Of a stretch of 64,000 nucleotides of DNA, positions 52,074-62,363 are shown piece after piece. The stretch's first letter is position 1, and the number at the start of each line of letters is the position of its first letter. Position numbers and translations under genes: made by a program. The DNA is from Baekduia soli (GTDB lineage Bacteria > Actinomycetota > Thermoleophilia > Solirubrobacterales > Solirubrobacteraceae), in the NCBI RefSeq assembly GCF_007970665.1, contig NZ_CP042430.1, positions 992,001 through 1,056,000 on the forward strand. Direction: 5' to 3'. The notes beneath the pieces are model-generated. The model saw only the letters and a program-made list of their open reading frames with translations, had not been told where the DNA came from and did no database searches.

Positions 52074-52850
52074 TCAGGCCGTGGCGTCGATGGGCGAGAA
52101 GGCCCACGCCTCGGGGCGCCTCTGCGCGAGCCACCGGGCAGCGTAGAAGCTCAGCGCCGCGGTCGCCGCGCCGAGGACGGCGTCCAGGATCCAGTGGTTG
52201 CCCGTGGAGACCACGACCCACAGCATGAGCAGCGGGTAGGCGGCCCAGAAGATGCGAGCGGGCCGCCAGGTGACCATCTGCGCCAGCGACCAGCCGATGA
52301 GCAGGGCGTTGCAGCAGTGCATGGACGGCACGGCGGCGTACGGGTTGAACAGCGAGTTGACGGCCACGCTGTTGTGGTCGACCCCGGTGAAGTCGGCGAC
52401 CGCGTCCTGGAAGCCGAGCTCGGGGAAGAAGCGGGGCGGCGCGGTCGGGTAGAGCAGGTAGCCCACCAGCGCGACGGCCATCGCGACGATGAACATGTTC
52501 CGCACGAAGTAGAAGCGCTCGTTGTGGAACAGGTAGATGTAGATCAGCGCGGCCAGGCAGATCGTGGTCTGCGCGTTGATGTAGATCCAGCTCGCGACGT
52601 CCATCGCGAAGGACCAGCCGCTCGTCCAGGTCTGCACCGTCGGCTCGACGAACAGGCCGGTGGCCTGCTCGATCGAGATGAGGTGGCGCGCATGCTGGAA
52701 CGCCGTGGTCGTCCCCTGGGGGTCGTCGATGGCCCCGCGCGTCAGGCGGTAGATGTAGTACGCCGAGGCGAAGAGCACCACCTGGCGCAGGACATCGAGC
52801 GGACCGTGCGGGAAGACCCTTCCCATCAGTCGTTGGAGGGCGACTGGCAT
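52074..52850 (-). CDS. PAP2/AUR1-like membrane phosphatase or inositol-lipid transferase
   Basis: A polytopic protein (258 residues from ATG 52850; a second ATG at 52862 adds four residues) with six helices. Phosphatase-like motifs: AAVPSMHCCNALLIGWSL and STGNHWILDAVLGA, the C2/C3 pattern of the PAP2_3/AUR1 group, where His acts as nucleophile and acid. AUR1-group proteins move inositol phosphate headgroups in fungi, while bacterial members include phosphatidylinositol-phosphate or diacylglycerol-pyrophosphate phosphatases. Beside Ino1 and the phosphotransferase, dephosphorylation of phosphatidylinositol phosphate is a sensible guess. It starts 19 bp upstream of the phosphotransferase gene. 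The 66 bp between its upstream end and the next gene contain a weak hairpin. Confidence 0.82.
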   Translation of the reverse strand: MPVALQRLMGRVFPHGPLDVLRQVVLFASAYYIYRLTRGAIDDPQGTTTAFQHARHLISIEQATGLFVEPTVQTWTSGWSFAMDVASWIYINAQTTICLAALIYIYLFHNERFYFVRNMFIVAMAVALVGYLLYPTAPPRFFPELGFQDAVADFTGVDHNSVAVNSLFNPYAAVPSMHCCNALLIGWSLAQMVTWRPARIFWAAYPLLMLWVVVSTGNHWILDAVLGAATAALSFYAARWLAQRRPEAWAFSPIDATA

Positions 52851-52928
52851 GGAACGCCTCATCCTATCGGCCGTCTCGGTGCCACGCAGGGGGGTTGCCC
52901 GTACCTAACACCCCCTAACCGGACCACG

Positions 52929-54494
52929 TCACCGGGGCGTGCACCGTGGCGTCCGCGCCCTGGCCCGGCCCGGCGCGAAGTCCGCGCGGATCCGCGCCGG
53001 CCCGGGCCGCGTGAGCTGCAGCGCGGTCCAGTCGCCGTCGGCCACGACGCAGCCCCGGCCCGCCACCAGGCGCCAGTACGGCGTCCAGCGCACGCGCAGC
53101 GCGACGCGCCCCGCACGCGGGGCGTCCAGCGTGACGCTGTCGATCCCCAGCGCGGTGGCGCGCGCCCCGCGCGCCAGCGGCGCCGGGTCGCGGACGGCGA
53201 ACAGGCGCCAGTGGGCGTCGTGCCAGACCTCGTCCAGGTACGGGATGCCGCGGCGCACGAGGGCGGCCTCGGCGGCGGCCGAGGGGTCCAGGGGGGCGTC
53301 GGGCAGCGCGACGAAGCGCACGGCGTTCTCGTCGAGCCAGCGGCGGTAGCGCGCCGCCGTCAGGGGCCGGCCGTCGTAGAAGAGCCGGTTGACCTTGCGG
53401 TCCATCTGGCGCTCCCAGCCCCGGGCCAGCGGGACGTGGGTGCCCACGCGCGCCGACTCCCAGTGGTTGTCGGTGAACGGGATCTCCAGGCGGAAGGGCG
53501 GCCCGCCGGCCGCGGCCAGGCGCGCCAGGAGCCCGGCGTAGTAGGGCGCGCGCACCGACGGGTCGCGCGCCGCGTGGACCCAGTCGTTGACCGGCGTCGT
53601 CCACTGCCAGTACAGCAGCAGCGGAGCCAGGGCGAGCAGGACGCCGCGCCGCGCCGGCCACAGCACCAGGGCCGCCACGGGCGCGGCCATCACGGCGCCC
53701 AGCCGCACGGCGTTGCCGCCCATCGGGGTGGAGAGGGCCGCGGCGGCCACGAGCAGCAGGGCGTAGAGCCCGACGCCCAGGCGCAGCGCCCGCTCGCCGC
53801 GTGGCAGCAGCACGCCGACCAGCAGCGTGGCGCCCAGGCTCGGCCACAGGGCCGAGGCGGCGAACGGGAAGTCGCCGCCCTCGGGAAACAGCAGGCTCAG
53901 CACCCCCGCGGGGGCGAGGGTGGCCACGAGCAGCGCGAGCGTGGTCAGCAGCCCGCGGCGGTCGCGGTGCCCGGCGCCGCGGGCCACGAGCGCGAGGGCC
54001 AGGAAGACCGCGGCGACCGGGCTGGCCAGGGCGGTGGCGGTCCCGGCCAGGGCGGCGAGCCCGAGCCGCCCGCGGGCCAGCGCGAGCGCCGCGGCGACCG
54101 CCGTCGCCACGCCCAGCGCGAACGTGAGGCGCCCGGAGACCAGCGGCGCGGCGGTGGCCACCGCGAACAGCAGCGCCGCGGGCCGTGCTCCGGCGGGCCG
54201 GGTCGTCGCGGCGAGGCGCTCGAACGCCCACGCGGCCCCGACGGCGGCCAGCGCGCCCACGACGCGCGGCCCCAGCAGCGCCGAGAGCGGCGGGAAGAGG
54301 ACGGAGTAGGCCGGGACGTGGTGCCCGGCGTACCAGCCGTTGTCCCAGATCGTGAACCCCGCGTGGTGGAAGAGCCAGGTGCGGTAGGTCTGGGCCGCGA
54401 GGTCGGCGCTCGGCGGATCGAGGAGCAGGTAGAGCCCGGCGAGCGCCGCAGCCAGCAGCCATGCGGGCGGCTGCGCGATCCTCGCCGCCTGCAC
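52929..54494 (-). CDS. large polytopic membrane protein, possible GT-C-type glycosyltransferase
   Basis: A 521-residue protein with about ten hydrophobic helices in residues 10-330, then a soluble C-terminal domain (340-521) including EIPFTDNHWESARVGTHVPLARGWERQMDRK and a beta-sandwich-like end. An early loop (TYRTWLFHHAGFTIWDNGWYAGHHVPAYS) has an Asp placed in the first external loop, as in GT-C glycosyltransferases. No residue can be proven. The start used is GTG 54494. It follows the CAP gene by 20 bp, so they may be cotranscribed. The position in the inositol-lipid block suggests lipid-linked sugar transfer outside the membrane, by inference only. Confidence 0.68.
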   Translation of the reverse strand: MQAARIAQPPAWLLAAALAGLYLLLDPPSADLAAQTYRTWLFHHAGFTIWDNGWYAGHHVPAYSVLFPPLSALLGPRVVGALAAVGAAWAFERLAATTRPAGARPAALLFAVATAAPLVSGRLTFALGVATAVAAALALARGRLGLAALAGTATALASPVAAVFLALALVARGAGHRDRRGLLTTLALLVATLAPAGVLSLLFPEGGDFPFAASALWPSLGATLLVGVLLPRGERALRLGVGLYALLLVAAAALSTPMGGNAVRLGAVMAAPVAALVLWPARRGVLLALAPLLLYWQWTTPVNDWVHAARDPSVRAPYYAGLLARLAAAGGPPFRLEIPFTDNHWESARVGTHVPLARGWERQMDRKVNRLFYDGRPLTAARYRRWLDENAVRFVALPDAPLDPSAAAEAALVRRGIPYLDEVWHDAHWRLFAVRDPAPLARGARATALGIDSVTLDAPRAGRVALRVRWTPYWRLVAGRGCVVADGDWTALQLTRPGPARIRADFAPGRARARTPRCTPR

Positions 54495-54514
54495 GACCGC
54501 CGGCCCCGTGGGTG

Positions 54515-54955
54515 CTACGAGGACCAGTCGGCGGTGATGGCCGCGCCGGCCTGGGCGCCCATCATGCCGACGGCAGAGCCCACGCCGATGCGGCGCAGGC
54601 GGCCGTCCATGAGCACGGCGCGGTGCGGCGCGGAGTTCATCCAGAGCTGGACCAGCACGCTGGGGGTGACGCCGGCGCCGTTGGGCGCCCAGGCCAGCGT
54701 CTCGCCGTAGCGGCGGTGGCGGCCGGCGCGCGAGAGGCGCGCGGTGAACGACGAGCCGTTGAACGACGCGTGGCTCAGGACGTTGTGGCGCAGCATGTCC
54801 ACGGAATGCGCGCGGGCGACGCCGGCGAGGCCGGGGTTGAAGCGCACGGAGCACAGGCCGTGGGTCCGGCGGACGCGGTTGATGGCGCGGACGATGGCCG
54901 AGTCGACCGGTGTGGCGGCGGCGACGGCGGTGGGAGGCGGTGCGGTGACGGGCAT
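54515..54955 (-). CDS. CAP/SCP-domain protein without a visible signal peptide
   Basis: A 146-residue CAP-superfamily protein. Conserved elements: AINRVRRTHGL, ARAHSVDMLRHNVLSHASFNG (His), YGETLAWA and VLVQLWMNSAPHRAVLMD (WMxSxxHR), RIGVG. These proteins are normally exported. Here the N terminus is MPVTAPPPTAVAAATPVDSA, which is not a convincing signal. A stop codon in frame 33 nt upstream of the ATG, and GGAGAA 6 nt before it, argue that the start is right. It either uses another route or works inside, or a frameshift removed the leader. Upstream, 215 bp to the divergent PfkB gene hold no gene. Confidence 0.82.
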   Translation of the reverse strand: MPVTAPPPTAVAAATPVDSAIVRAINRVRRTHGLCSVRFNPGLAGVARAHSVDMLRHNVLSHASFNGSSFTARLSRAGRHRRYGETLAWAPNGAGVTPSVLVQLWMNSAPHRAVLMDGRLRRIGVGSAVGMMGAQAGAAITADWSS

Positions 54956-55170
54956 GACTCGTTCTCCGGGTCCGTGGTTTGCGGATCAGGGGAAGCGGGC
55001 AGTCCGTGCCCGGGACCTTGATTGAAGGCCGATGGCGGCCGATGCCGAACTCCGAGCGTGACGATCGCCCGGGGACCGGTGCGGGCACCTTATCCGGCTC
55101 CGACGTCGCACGCCATCCCGCAGTCGGGGGGTGCTGTCCGTTGGCCGCCCGGCGGTACGGTGGGCGCCGG

Positions 55171-56013
55171 ATGCTGACGCTCTGCCTCGGAGAGGCTCTC
55201 GTGGACCTGGTGTGCGAGCAGCCGGTGGCGACGCTGGCCGACGCGGGCGGCTTCGTGCCGCGCCTCGGCGGCGCGGTCGCCCTGCTCGCGGTGGCGGCAG
55301 CGCGACGGGGCGCTCCGACGGCGATGGCGTGCACGGTCGGCGAGGACGCCTGGGGCGGCTGGCTGCGCGCGCGCCTGGAGTCCGAGGGCGTGGACCTCGC
55401 CTGGGTGACGACGACCGACGCACCGACGCCGGTCAGCTTCGTGACCGTCACGCCGGGCGGGCAGCGCAGCGCCGTGCGGTACGGCGGGGCGCCACGGGGC
55501 GTGGCCGACGGGCTCGGCGACGCCGTGCAGGCCGCCGCCGCGCTCGTGCTGAGCTCGGAGACGCTCGTCGACGAGGACGACCGGGAGCGCACGCTGGAGG
55601 TGCGCGAGCGGGCGCTGGCCGCCGGGCGCCCGGTGATCCTGCACCCCGACCTGCAGCCCGCCCACTGGCGGTCGACGTCGGCGGCCGTCGAGGTGCTCGG
55701 GGCCTGCGTGCCCGGGGCGTTCCTGGTCAGCTGCACCGAGCACGAGGCTCGGGCGCTGACGGGTGAGCGCGACGTGGAGGCCGCGACCGCGTCGCTGCGC
55801 GCGGCCGGCGCCGGGCATGTCGTCGTGCGCCTGGACGCCGGCGGGGCGCTGCTCCGTGGCGGGGTGGACCGCGAGGTGGCCGGTCCCGTGCCCGGGCCCG
55901 ACGGCGGCGCGGCGCTGACCGGCGTGCTGCTGGCCGCCCTGGTGCGCACGGGCTTCTACCCGGCCGCGCTGGCGGCGATGCTGCCCGACGCGGCGCAGGC
56001 CGCGGCGGCGTGA
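55171..56013 (+). CDS. PfkB-fold carbohydrate-kinase-like protein lacking the catalytic GAGD
   Basis: A 280-residue ribokinase-fold protein. N-terminal CLGEALVDLVCEQPV and a glycine-rich LGGAVALLAVAAARRG match the family, as do GEDAWGGWLRARLESEGVDL and LVSCTEHEARALTG. The C-terminal signature, normally DTTGAGDxFxGG with the catalytic Asp, reads GPDGGAALTGVLLAALV (about 240-256), so the base is Ala. Phosphotransfer is therefore unlikely unless another residue serves. It could be a sugar sensor or an inactive partner. TACGGT ends 9 nt before the ATG. The stop overlaps nth (GTGA). Confidence 0.78.
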   Translation: MLTLCLGEALVDLVCEQPVATLADAGGFVPRLGGAVALLAVAAARRGAPTAMACTVGEDAWGGWLRARLESEGVDLAWVTTTDAPTPVSFVTVTPGGQRSAVRYGGAPRGVADGLGDAVQAAAALVLSSETLVDEDDRERTLEVRERALAAGRPVILHPDLQPAHWRSTSAAVEVLGACVPGAFLVSCTEHEARALTGERDVEAATASLRAAGAGHVVVRLDAGGALLRGGVDREVAGPVPGPDGGAALTGVLLAALVRTGFYPAALAAMLPDAAQAAAA

Positions 56014-56720
56014 GCGCGGCCGTCGCGCGCAGCGCGTGGCGCGCCCCGGCGGCCGCCCGGGTCGGCCGCATCCGTGAGCGGCTGCGCGATGTCTACGGCG
56101 TGCCGTGCGCGCCGCCCCACGGCGACCCGCTGGCCGAGCTCGTGCTCACCGTCCTGTCTCAGTCGACCAACGACCGCAACCGCGACGTCGCCTTCCTGCG
56201 CCTGCGCGAGCGCCTGCCGACGTGGGAGGCCGTCCGCGACGCGCCCGTCGCCGAGGTGGAGGAGGCCATCCGCCCCGGCGGGATCTCCAAGGTGAAGTCG
56301 GCGCGCATCGTCGCGATCCTCGCCGCGATCGAGGCCGCCAACCCGGGCGGCGAGGGCCTGGACCTCGGGTGGATGCGCGACGCGCCCGTGGAGGCGTCAC
56401 GCGCGTTCCTCGTCGCGCTGCCCGGCGTGGGCCGCAAGACCGCCGCCTGCGTCCTGCTCTTCGCGCTGGGCCTGCGCGACGTGCCCGTCGACACGCACGT
56501 CTCCCGCGTCGGGATGCGTCTGCACCTGCTGCGCCCGGGGGCCCCGTTCGAGGAGCTGCACGACGCGATGCTGGCCCTGACCCCGCCCGGCGCCGAGCTC
56601 GAGCTGCACATCAACCTGCTGCGCCACGGCCGGCGCACGTGCCACGCCCAGCGCCCGGCCTGCGGCGGCTGCGCGCTGCGCCGCATGTGCCCGTACGCGC
56701 GCGGGACGGCCGGCACGTGA
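56010..56720 (+). CDS. nth: endonuclease III (DNA glycosylase/AP lyase)
   Basis: Base-excision repair enzyme for oxidised pyrimidines. It shows VLSQSTNDRN, a helix-hairpin-helix LPGVGRKTAACVLLF with the catalytic Lys, PVDTHVSRVGMRL with the catalytic Asp, and the 4Fe-4S pattern C-x6-C-x2-C-x5-C (CHAQRPACGGCALRRMC). It has 236 residues. The GTG start overlaps the PfkB-like gene. All catalytic residues are present. The stop overlaps an ATP-grasp remnant start (GTGA), so the original operon had at least three genes. Confidence 0.95.
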   Translation: MSAAVARSAWRAPAAARVGRIRERLRDVYGVPCAPPHGDPLAELVLTVLSQSTNDRNRDVAFLRLRERLPTWEAVRDAPVAEVEEAIRPGGISKVKSARIVAILAAIEAANPGGEGLDLGWMRDAPVEASRAFLVALPGVGRKTAACVLLFALGLRDVPVDTHVSRVGMRLHLLRPGAPFEELHDAMLALTPPGAELELHINLLRHGRRTCHAQRPACGGCALRRMCPYARGTAGT

Positions 56721-57020
56721 CCCGCGTCGCGCTGGCCACCTGCGCGGCGCTGCCCCAGGGCGACCCCGACGACGCCGGGCTGCCGGGCGCCTGCGGCGGC
56801 GCCGACGTGGTGGTCTGGGACGGCGCGCCTCGGCGCCGGGCAGGCCGCGCGCGGCGACGCCGGCCGCGGCGATCCACGTCTCGGGCCGCACGGTGATGGT
56901 CCAGCTCTCGGCGGGCCCTTGCCCACCCCCTGCGAGAACGTGCCGCCGACCGCGCGCCGCTGCTGCTCGAGCTCGGGCTCACGGAGCCGTCGCTGTTCCT
57001 CGCGCGTGCCCGGCGCGCCG
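56717..57020 (+). pseudogene. remnant of an ATP-grasp (RimK/glutathione-synthetase-like) gene
   Basis: Three short, ordered fragments resemble one protein whose middle has been lost. From GTG 56717: TRVALATCAALPQGDPDDAGLP and DVVVWDG, the family N terminus. Around 56870-56910: IHVSGRTVMVQ, like the GRTVMVQPYL element. Around 56955-57015: RAPLLLELGLTEPSLFL, like the C-terminal LLLELELTEPSLFL. The pieces sit in different frames in about 300 bp, while an intact gene would need about 850 bp. The GTGA overlap with nth shows that the original start is kept. The most likely history is deletions followed by drift. The peptide matches are from memory of the family. Confidence 0.72.
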
Positions 57021-57125
57021 AGCGGCGGCCGGCCGCGGCCGGCCTGTCCGCCGCCGGCGACGCCCAGGGGTGCCTGGACGCAAGGTCGAGGTTCGCGCTG
57101 CCCGGCGCGGGGAATGGAAGGCTGG

Positions 57126-58061
57126 ATGTCCGGCTCCGGTCCCCTCCAGCATGTGCGGGTCCTCGTCGCCCTGCGCGACGCGGGGCTGCGCACGCAGGCG
57201 CGCTCGCTGCTGGAGGCCGTGGGCGCGCGGGTCGGCGAGGCCGGCGACCGCGTCAGCGCCGCGGAGGCCGTGCGTCGCGACCATCCCGACGTCGTGCTGC
57301 TCGACCACGCGCTCGACGACGAGCGCCGGTCGCTGGTCCGCGACGTCGCCGGCGACCCGGAGCTGCTGAGCACCGCGGTCATCCTCCTGCGCCCGTGCTC
57401 GGACGTCGGCCCCGTCGTCGAGGCCCTCGGAGCCGGCGCCGCCGACGTCTGGACGAGCACGGAGGTCCGCCCCGAGCTCATCGCCCGCGTCCGGGCCGCC
57501 TTCCGCTCGCGCCAGCTGCTCGACCTGGCCCTGCGCCGCTATGCCGACCTGGAGGACCTCGCCTACCGCGACGAGCTCACCGAGCTGCCCAACCGCCGCG
57601 GGACCACGCGCCAGCTCGAGGTGCTGCTCAGCCGCGCCCGTCGCCACGGCCAGCAGCTCGCGGTCCTCGTGGTCGACGCCGACCGCTTCAAGCTCGTCAA
57701 CGACGACCACGGCCACGCCGCGGGCGACGTCGTGCTGCGCGAGCTCGGCCGCCGCCTGCGCGACCGCGTGCGCCGGGAGGACCTCGTCGGCCGCTGGGGC
57801 GGCGAGGAGTTCCTCGTCGCGCTGCCCGAGACGGCGCCCGCGGCGGCGACCGCCGTCGCCGAGGCGCTGCGCGCGGCCGTCGGCGCCACCCCGATCGACG
57901 CCAACGGCGCGTCGCTGCGGATGACGGTCAGCATCGGCGTGGCCGCCTGGGGCGGGGCCGACCTCGAGGACCTCGTGCACCGCGCCGACCGGGCGCTCTA
58001 CGCCGCCAAGGCCGCCGGCCGCGACCGCGTCGTGGCCGAGGGCGCCGCCCGCGCCGCGTAG
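57126..58061 (+). CDS. response-regulator-like diguanylate cyclase
   Basis: A 311-residue protein with an N-terminal receiver-like domain (1-120, HPDVVLLDHAL with a candidate phosphoacceptor Asp) and a GGDEF domain (150-305): LAYRDELTELPNRRG, FKLVNDDHGHAAGD, and the active-site loop RWGGEEFLVALPE. RRED five residues before GGEEF is an intact RxxD inhibitory site, so product inhibition by c-di-GMP is expected. Start ATG 57126 follows GGAAGG, while an earlier ATG at 57114 is possible. The receiver lacks some usual residues, so it may be non-phosphorylated. It is the only second-messenger gene in the window. Upstream lies the ATP-grasp remnant. Confidence 0.88.
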   Translation: MSGSGPLQHVRVLVALRDAGLRTQARSLLEAVGARVGEAGDRVSAAEAVRRDHPDVVLLDHALDDERRSLVRDVAGDPELLSTAVILLRPCSDVGPVVEALGAGAADVWTSTEVRPELIARVRAAFRSRQLLDLALRRYADLEDLAYRDELTELPNRRGTTRQLEVLLSRARRHGQQLAVLVVDADRFKLVNDDHGHAAGDVVLRELGRRLRDRVRREDLVGRWGGEEFLVALPETAPAAATAVAEALRAAVGATPIDANGASLRMTVSIGVAAWGGADLEDLVHRADRALYAAKAAGRDRVVAEGAARAA

Positions 58062-58118
58062 CCGCCTGCGCCCCCCGTCGCGGCGACCGGACCGGGCGGA
58101 CTCCCGGTACGGCCATAG

Positions 58119-58143
58119 ATCTACTATCATGTCGCTCAGATTT
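58119..58143 (+). promoter_or_regulatory. HAIR-like inverted repeat and -10 (TACTAT) in front of dnaK
   Basis: ATCT (58119-58122) and AGAT (58138-58141) are separated by 15 bp, the same spacing as the better-conserved repeat before clpB. TACTAT at 58122-58127 could be the -10. HspR, encoded downstream, would bind here. The half-sites differ from the HAIR consensus CTTGAGT-N7-ACTCAAG, and the inner bases do not pair, so this site is the weaker of the two. Confidence 0.5.
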
Positions 58144-58187
58144 TCCCCCTCCACCTGCGTAGACGAACAACGGGAGACCTGAACAGC

Positions 58188-60112
<1,925 letters not shown>

Positions 60113-60116
<4 letters not shown>

Positions 60117-60709
60117 GCGACCACGGCGAGACCACCGCCGACGGCGTGCAGGACCCCGTGGCCGAGGCGGCGCCGGAGGAGGCTCCGGCGCCGACCGCGG
60201 CGCCGGACGAGCCCGAGGCCGCCGCGGCGCCCGGCGGCGCCGGGCCCGAGGCCGCGGCGCCGGACGAGCCCGAGGTCCCGGCCGAGCCCGACTACAAGGA
60301 CCTGTACCTGCGGGCGGCGGCCGAGACCGAGAACGTGCGCAAGCGCGCCCGGCGTGACGTCGAGCTGGCCAACGCCCGCGGCGTGGGCCGCCTGGCGCGC
60401 GAGCTGCTGCCCTCGCTGGACAACCTCGACCGCGCCCTGGCGCACGCCGAGGCCGAGGAGGGCGACAGCGAGCACCACCTGACGAAGGGCATCCGCCTCG
60501 TGCAGGCCGAGCTGCTGGCCGCGCTGACGCGCGTGGGCATCGAGCCCTACACGCCCGACGGCGAGGCGTTCGACCCCCACCAGCACGAGGCGCTGTCGCA
60601 GATGCCCGTCGAGGGCACCCCGAGCGGCACGATCGTCCAGGTCTACCAGCCCGGCTACCGCTACAAGGACGAGGTCCTGCGCGCGGCCAAGGTCGTGGTG
60701 GCGGCATGA
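60113..60709 (+). CDS. grpE: nucleotide exchange factor GrpE
   Basis: A 198-residue protein that releases ADP from DnaK. The first 60 residues are an acidic, Ala/Pro-rich disordered segment. Then comes a coiled-coil region ([26 protein letters not shown]), the [11 protein letters not shown] element, and the C-terminal beta domain with [18 protein letters not shown] and [21 protein letters not shown], all characteristic of GrpE. The start is a GTG at 60113, overlapping the dnaK stop. A 13-bp gap leads to dnaJ. The order dnaK-grpE-dnaJ-hspR is typical for actinobacteria. Confidence 0.97.
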
Positions 60710-60722
60710 CGAGGCACCAGGC

Positions 60723-61823
60723 ATGAGCCCGAGCGACCCCTACAAGATCCTCGGGGTCGACAAGAAGGCCTCCCAGGACGAGATCAAGAAGGCCCACCGC
60801 AAGCTCGTCCGCAAGCACCACCCCGACCACAACCCGGGCGACGCCAAGGCCGAGGAGCGCTTCAAGGAGATCCAGTCGGCCTACGACATCCTGGGCGATC
60901 CCGACAAGCGCAAGCAGTACGACCGCGGAAGCATGTTCGGGATGGGCGGGGGCGCGGGCTCCGGCGGTCCCGGCGGCGGCTTCACGACCGGTGACTTCGG
61001 CGGCTTCCAGGACATCCTGTCCAACCTGTTCGGCGGTGGGGGCGGCGCCGGCGCGCGCGGGCCCCAGGGCCCGCGGCCCGAGCGCGGCGCCGACCTCGAG
61101 TCGGCCGTCGCGATCACGTTCGAGCAGGCGCTGCGCGGCACCCAGATCCCGCTGAGCGTCGCCACGACCCAGCCCTGCCCGACGTGCCGCGGCACCGGCG
61201 CCAGGCCCGGCACGAGCCCCAAGGTCTGCCCGAAGTGCCAGGGGCGGGGCATCGAGGCCCAGGGCCAGGGCGTCTTCTCGATCACGCAGCCCTGCTCGCG
61301 CTGCGGCGGCACCGGCACGGTCATCGAGGACCCGTGCGCGACCTGCAACGGCGCCGGCGCGCAGAAGACCGTCAAGAAGTACCGCGTCAACATCCCCGCC
61401 GGGGTCCGCGAGGGCAGCCGCGTCCGGCTGGCGGGCAAGGGGGAGGCGGGCCGCCATGGCGGGCCGCCCGGCGACCTCTACGTCGTGACCCACGTCGCGC
61501 CGTCGCCGATCTTCGTGCGCAAGGGCGACAACCTCGAGGTCGAGGTGCCGCTGACGATCCCCGAGGCCATCCGCGGGGCCGACGTCGAGGTCCCCACGCT
61601 CAACGGGCGCAAGAAGATCCGCGTCGCGCCCGGCACCCAGCACGGGACCGTCGTCAAGCTCCGCGGCGAGGGCCCGCCCAAGCTCGGCAAGGGCACGAAG
61701 GGCGACCTGCTCTACCGGTTCGTCATCGACGTCCCGGCGACCCTGAGCGCCGAGCAGTCCGAGGCGGTGGAGAAGCTGTCGGCGGTGATGGGCGACGATC
61801 CCCGAGCGAAGCTGTTCTCATGA
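60723..61823 (+). CDS. dnaJ: co-chaperone DnaJ (type I)
   Basis: A 366-residue Hsp40. The J domain (1-70) has HHPDHNPG with the HPD triad. The Gly/Phe-rich linker (75-110) is followed by four zinc repeats CPTCRGTG, CPKCQGRG, CSRCGGTG and CATCNGAG (about 155-215), a complete set, and the two beta domains with GDLYV and PTLNGRKKIRVAPGTQHGTV. It ends by overlapping hspR (ATGA). As in other actinobacteria this operon-linked DnaJ is the main DnaK partner, probably controlled with it by HspR. Confidence 0.98.
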   Translation: MSPSDPYKILGVDKKASQDEIKKAHRKLVRKHHPDHNPGDAKAEERFKEIQSAYDILGDPDKRKQYDRGSMFGMGGGAGSGGPGGGFTTGDFGGFQDILSNLFGGGGGAGARGPQGPRPERGADLESAVAITFEQALRGTQIPLSVATTQPCPTCRGTGARPGTSPKVCPKCQGRGIEAQGQGVFSITQPCSRCGGTGTVIEDPCATCNGAGAQKTVKKYRVNIPAGVREGSRVRLAGKGEAGRHGGPPGDLYVVTHVAPSPIFVRKGDNLEVEVPLTIPEAIRGADVEVPTLNGRKKIRVAPGTQHGTVVKLRGEGPPKLGKGTKGDLLYRFVIDVPATLSAEQSEAVEKLSAVMGDDPRAKLFS

Positions 61824-62335
61824 GGCGCACCCGCACGACGACCACGCGCGTCACGGTCTCCTCCGACCGCGGCGTCTTCATGATCTCCGTGGCGGCCGAG
61901 CTGGCCGAGATGCACCCCCAGACGCTGCGCATGTACGAGCAGCGGGGCCTCATCGAGCCCAAGCGCTCGCCGAAGGGCACGCGGCTCTACAGCCACGAGG
62001 ACGTCGAGCGGCTGCGGCGCATCCAGGAGATGACGAACGACCTCGGCCTCAACCTGGCGGGCGTCGAGCACGTCCTGCGCCTCGAGCAGGAGCTCGAGCG
62101 CGCGCGCCGGCGCCTCGACGCGCTCGAGCGCCGCACGGAGGAGCTGCAGGCCGAGATGGAGGCCCAGGTCGAGGCGGTCCGCCGCGAGCACCGCGCGGAG
62201 CTCGTGCCGCTCAAGCACACCAGGTCGATCCTGCCCGCGCACGAGGCCGTCCCGGCCCCACGGCCGGCGCCCGCCCCCCCGTCGGGGCGGCGGCGGATCC
62301 GCGTCCAGCGCGAGGACACCCGCCCGGCCGGCTGA
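61820..62335 (+). CDS. hspR: heat-shock repressor HspR (MerR family)
   Basis: A 171-residue MerR-type repressor. Helix-turn-helix/wing: MISVAAELAEMHPQTLRMYEQRGLIEPKRS and GTRLYSHEDVERLRRI. Then a long coiled coil (about 85-135, rich in Glu/Arg, for example LERARRRLDALERRTEEL) for dimerisation, and a Pro-rich basic tail. In Streptomyces, HspR uses DnaK as co-repressor and binds HAIR sites before the dnaK operon and clpB. Here HAIR-like repeats stand before both dnaK and clpB. The ATGA overlap with dnaJ makes it autoregulated through the operon. Confidence 0.95.
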   Translation: MRRTRTTTTRVTVSSDRGVFMISVAAELAEMHPQTLRMYEQRGLIEPKRSPKGTRLYSHEDVERLRRIQEMTNDLGLNLAGVEHVLRLEQELERARRRLDALERRTEELQAEMEAQVEAVRREHRAELVPLKHTRSILPAHEAVPAPRPAPAPPSGRRRIRVQREDTRPAG

Positions 62336-62363
62336 CCCGCCCTCGGGGTAGGTTGGGGCGCAG

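Noticed and set aside
52929-55949. A 1006-codon extension of the polytopic membrane protein
   Set aside because: The upstream 480 codons are low-complexity and overlap the CAP gene. Hydrophobic helices begin only after GTG 54494.
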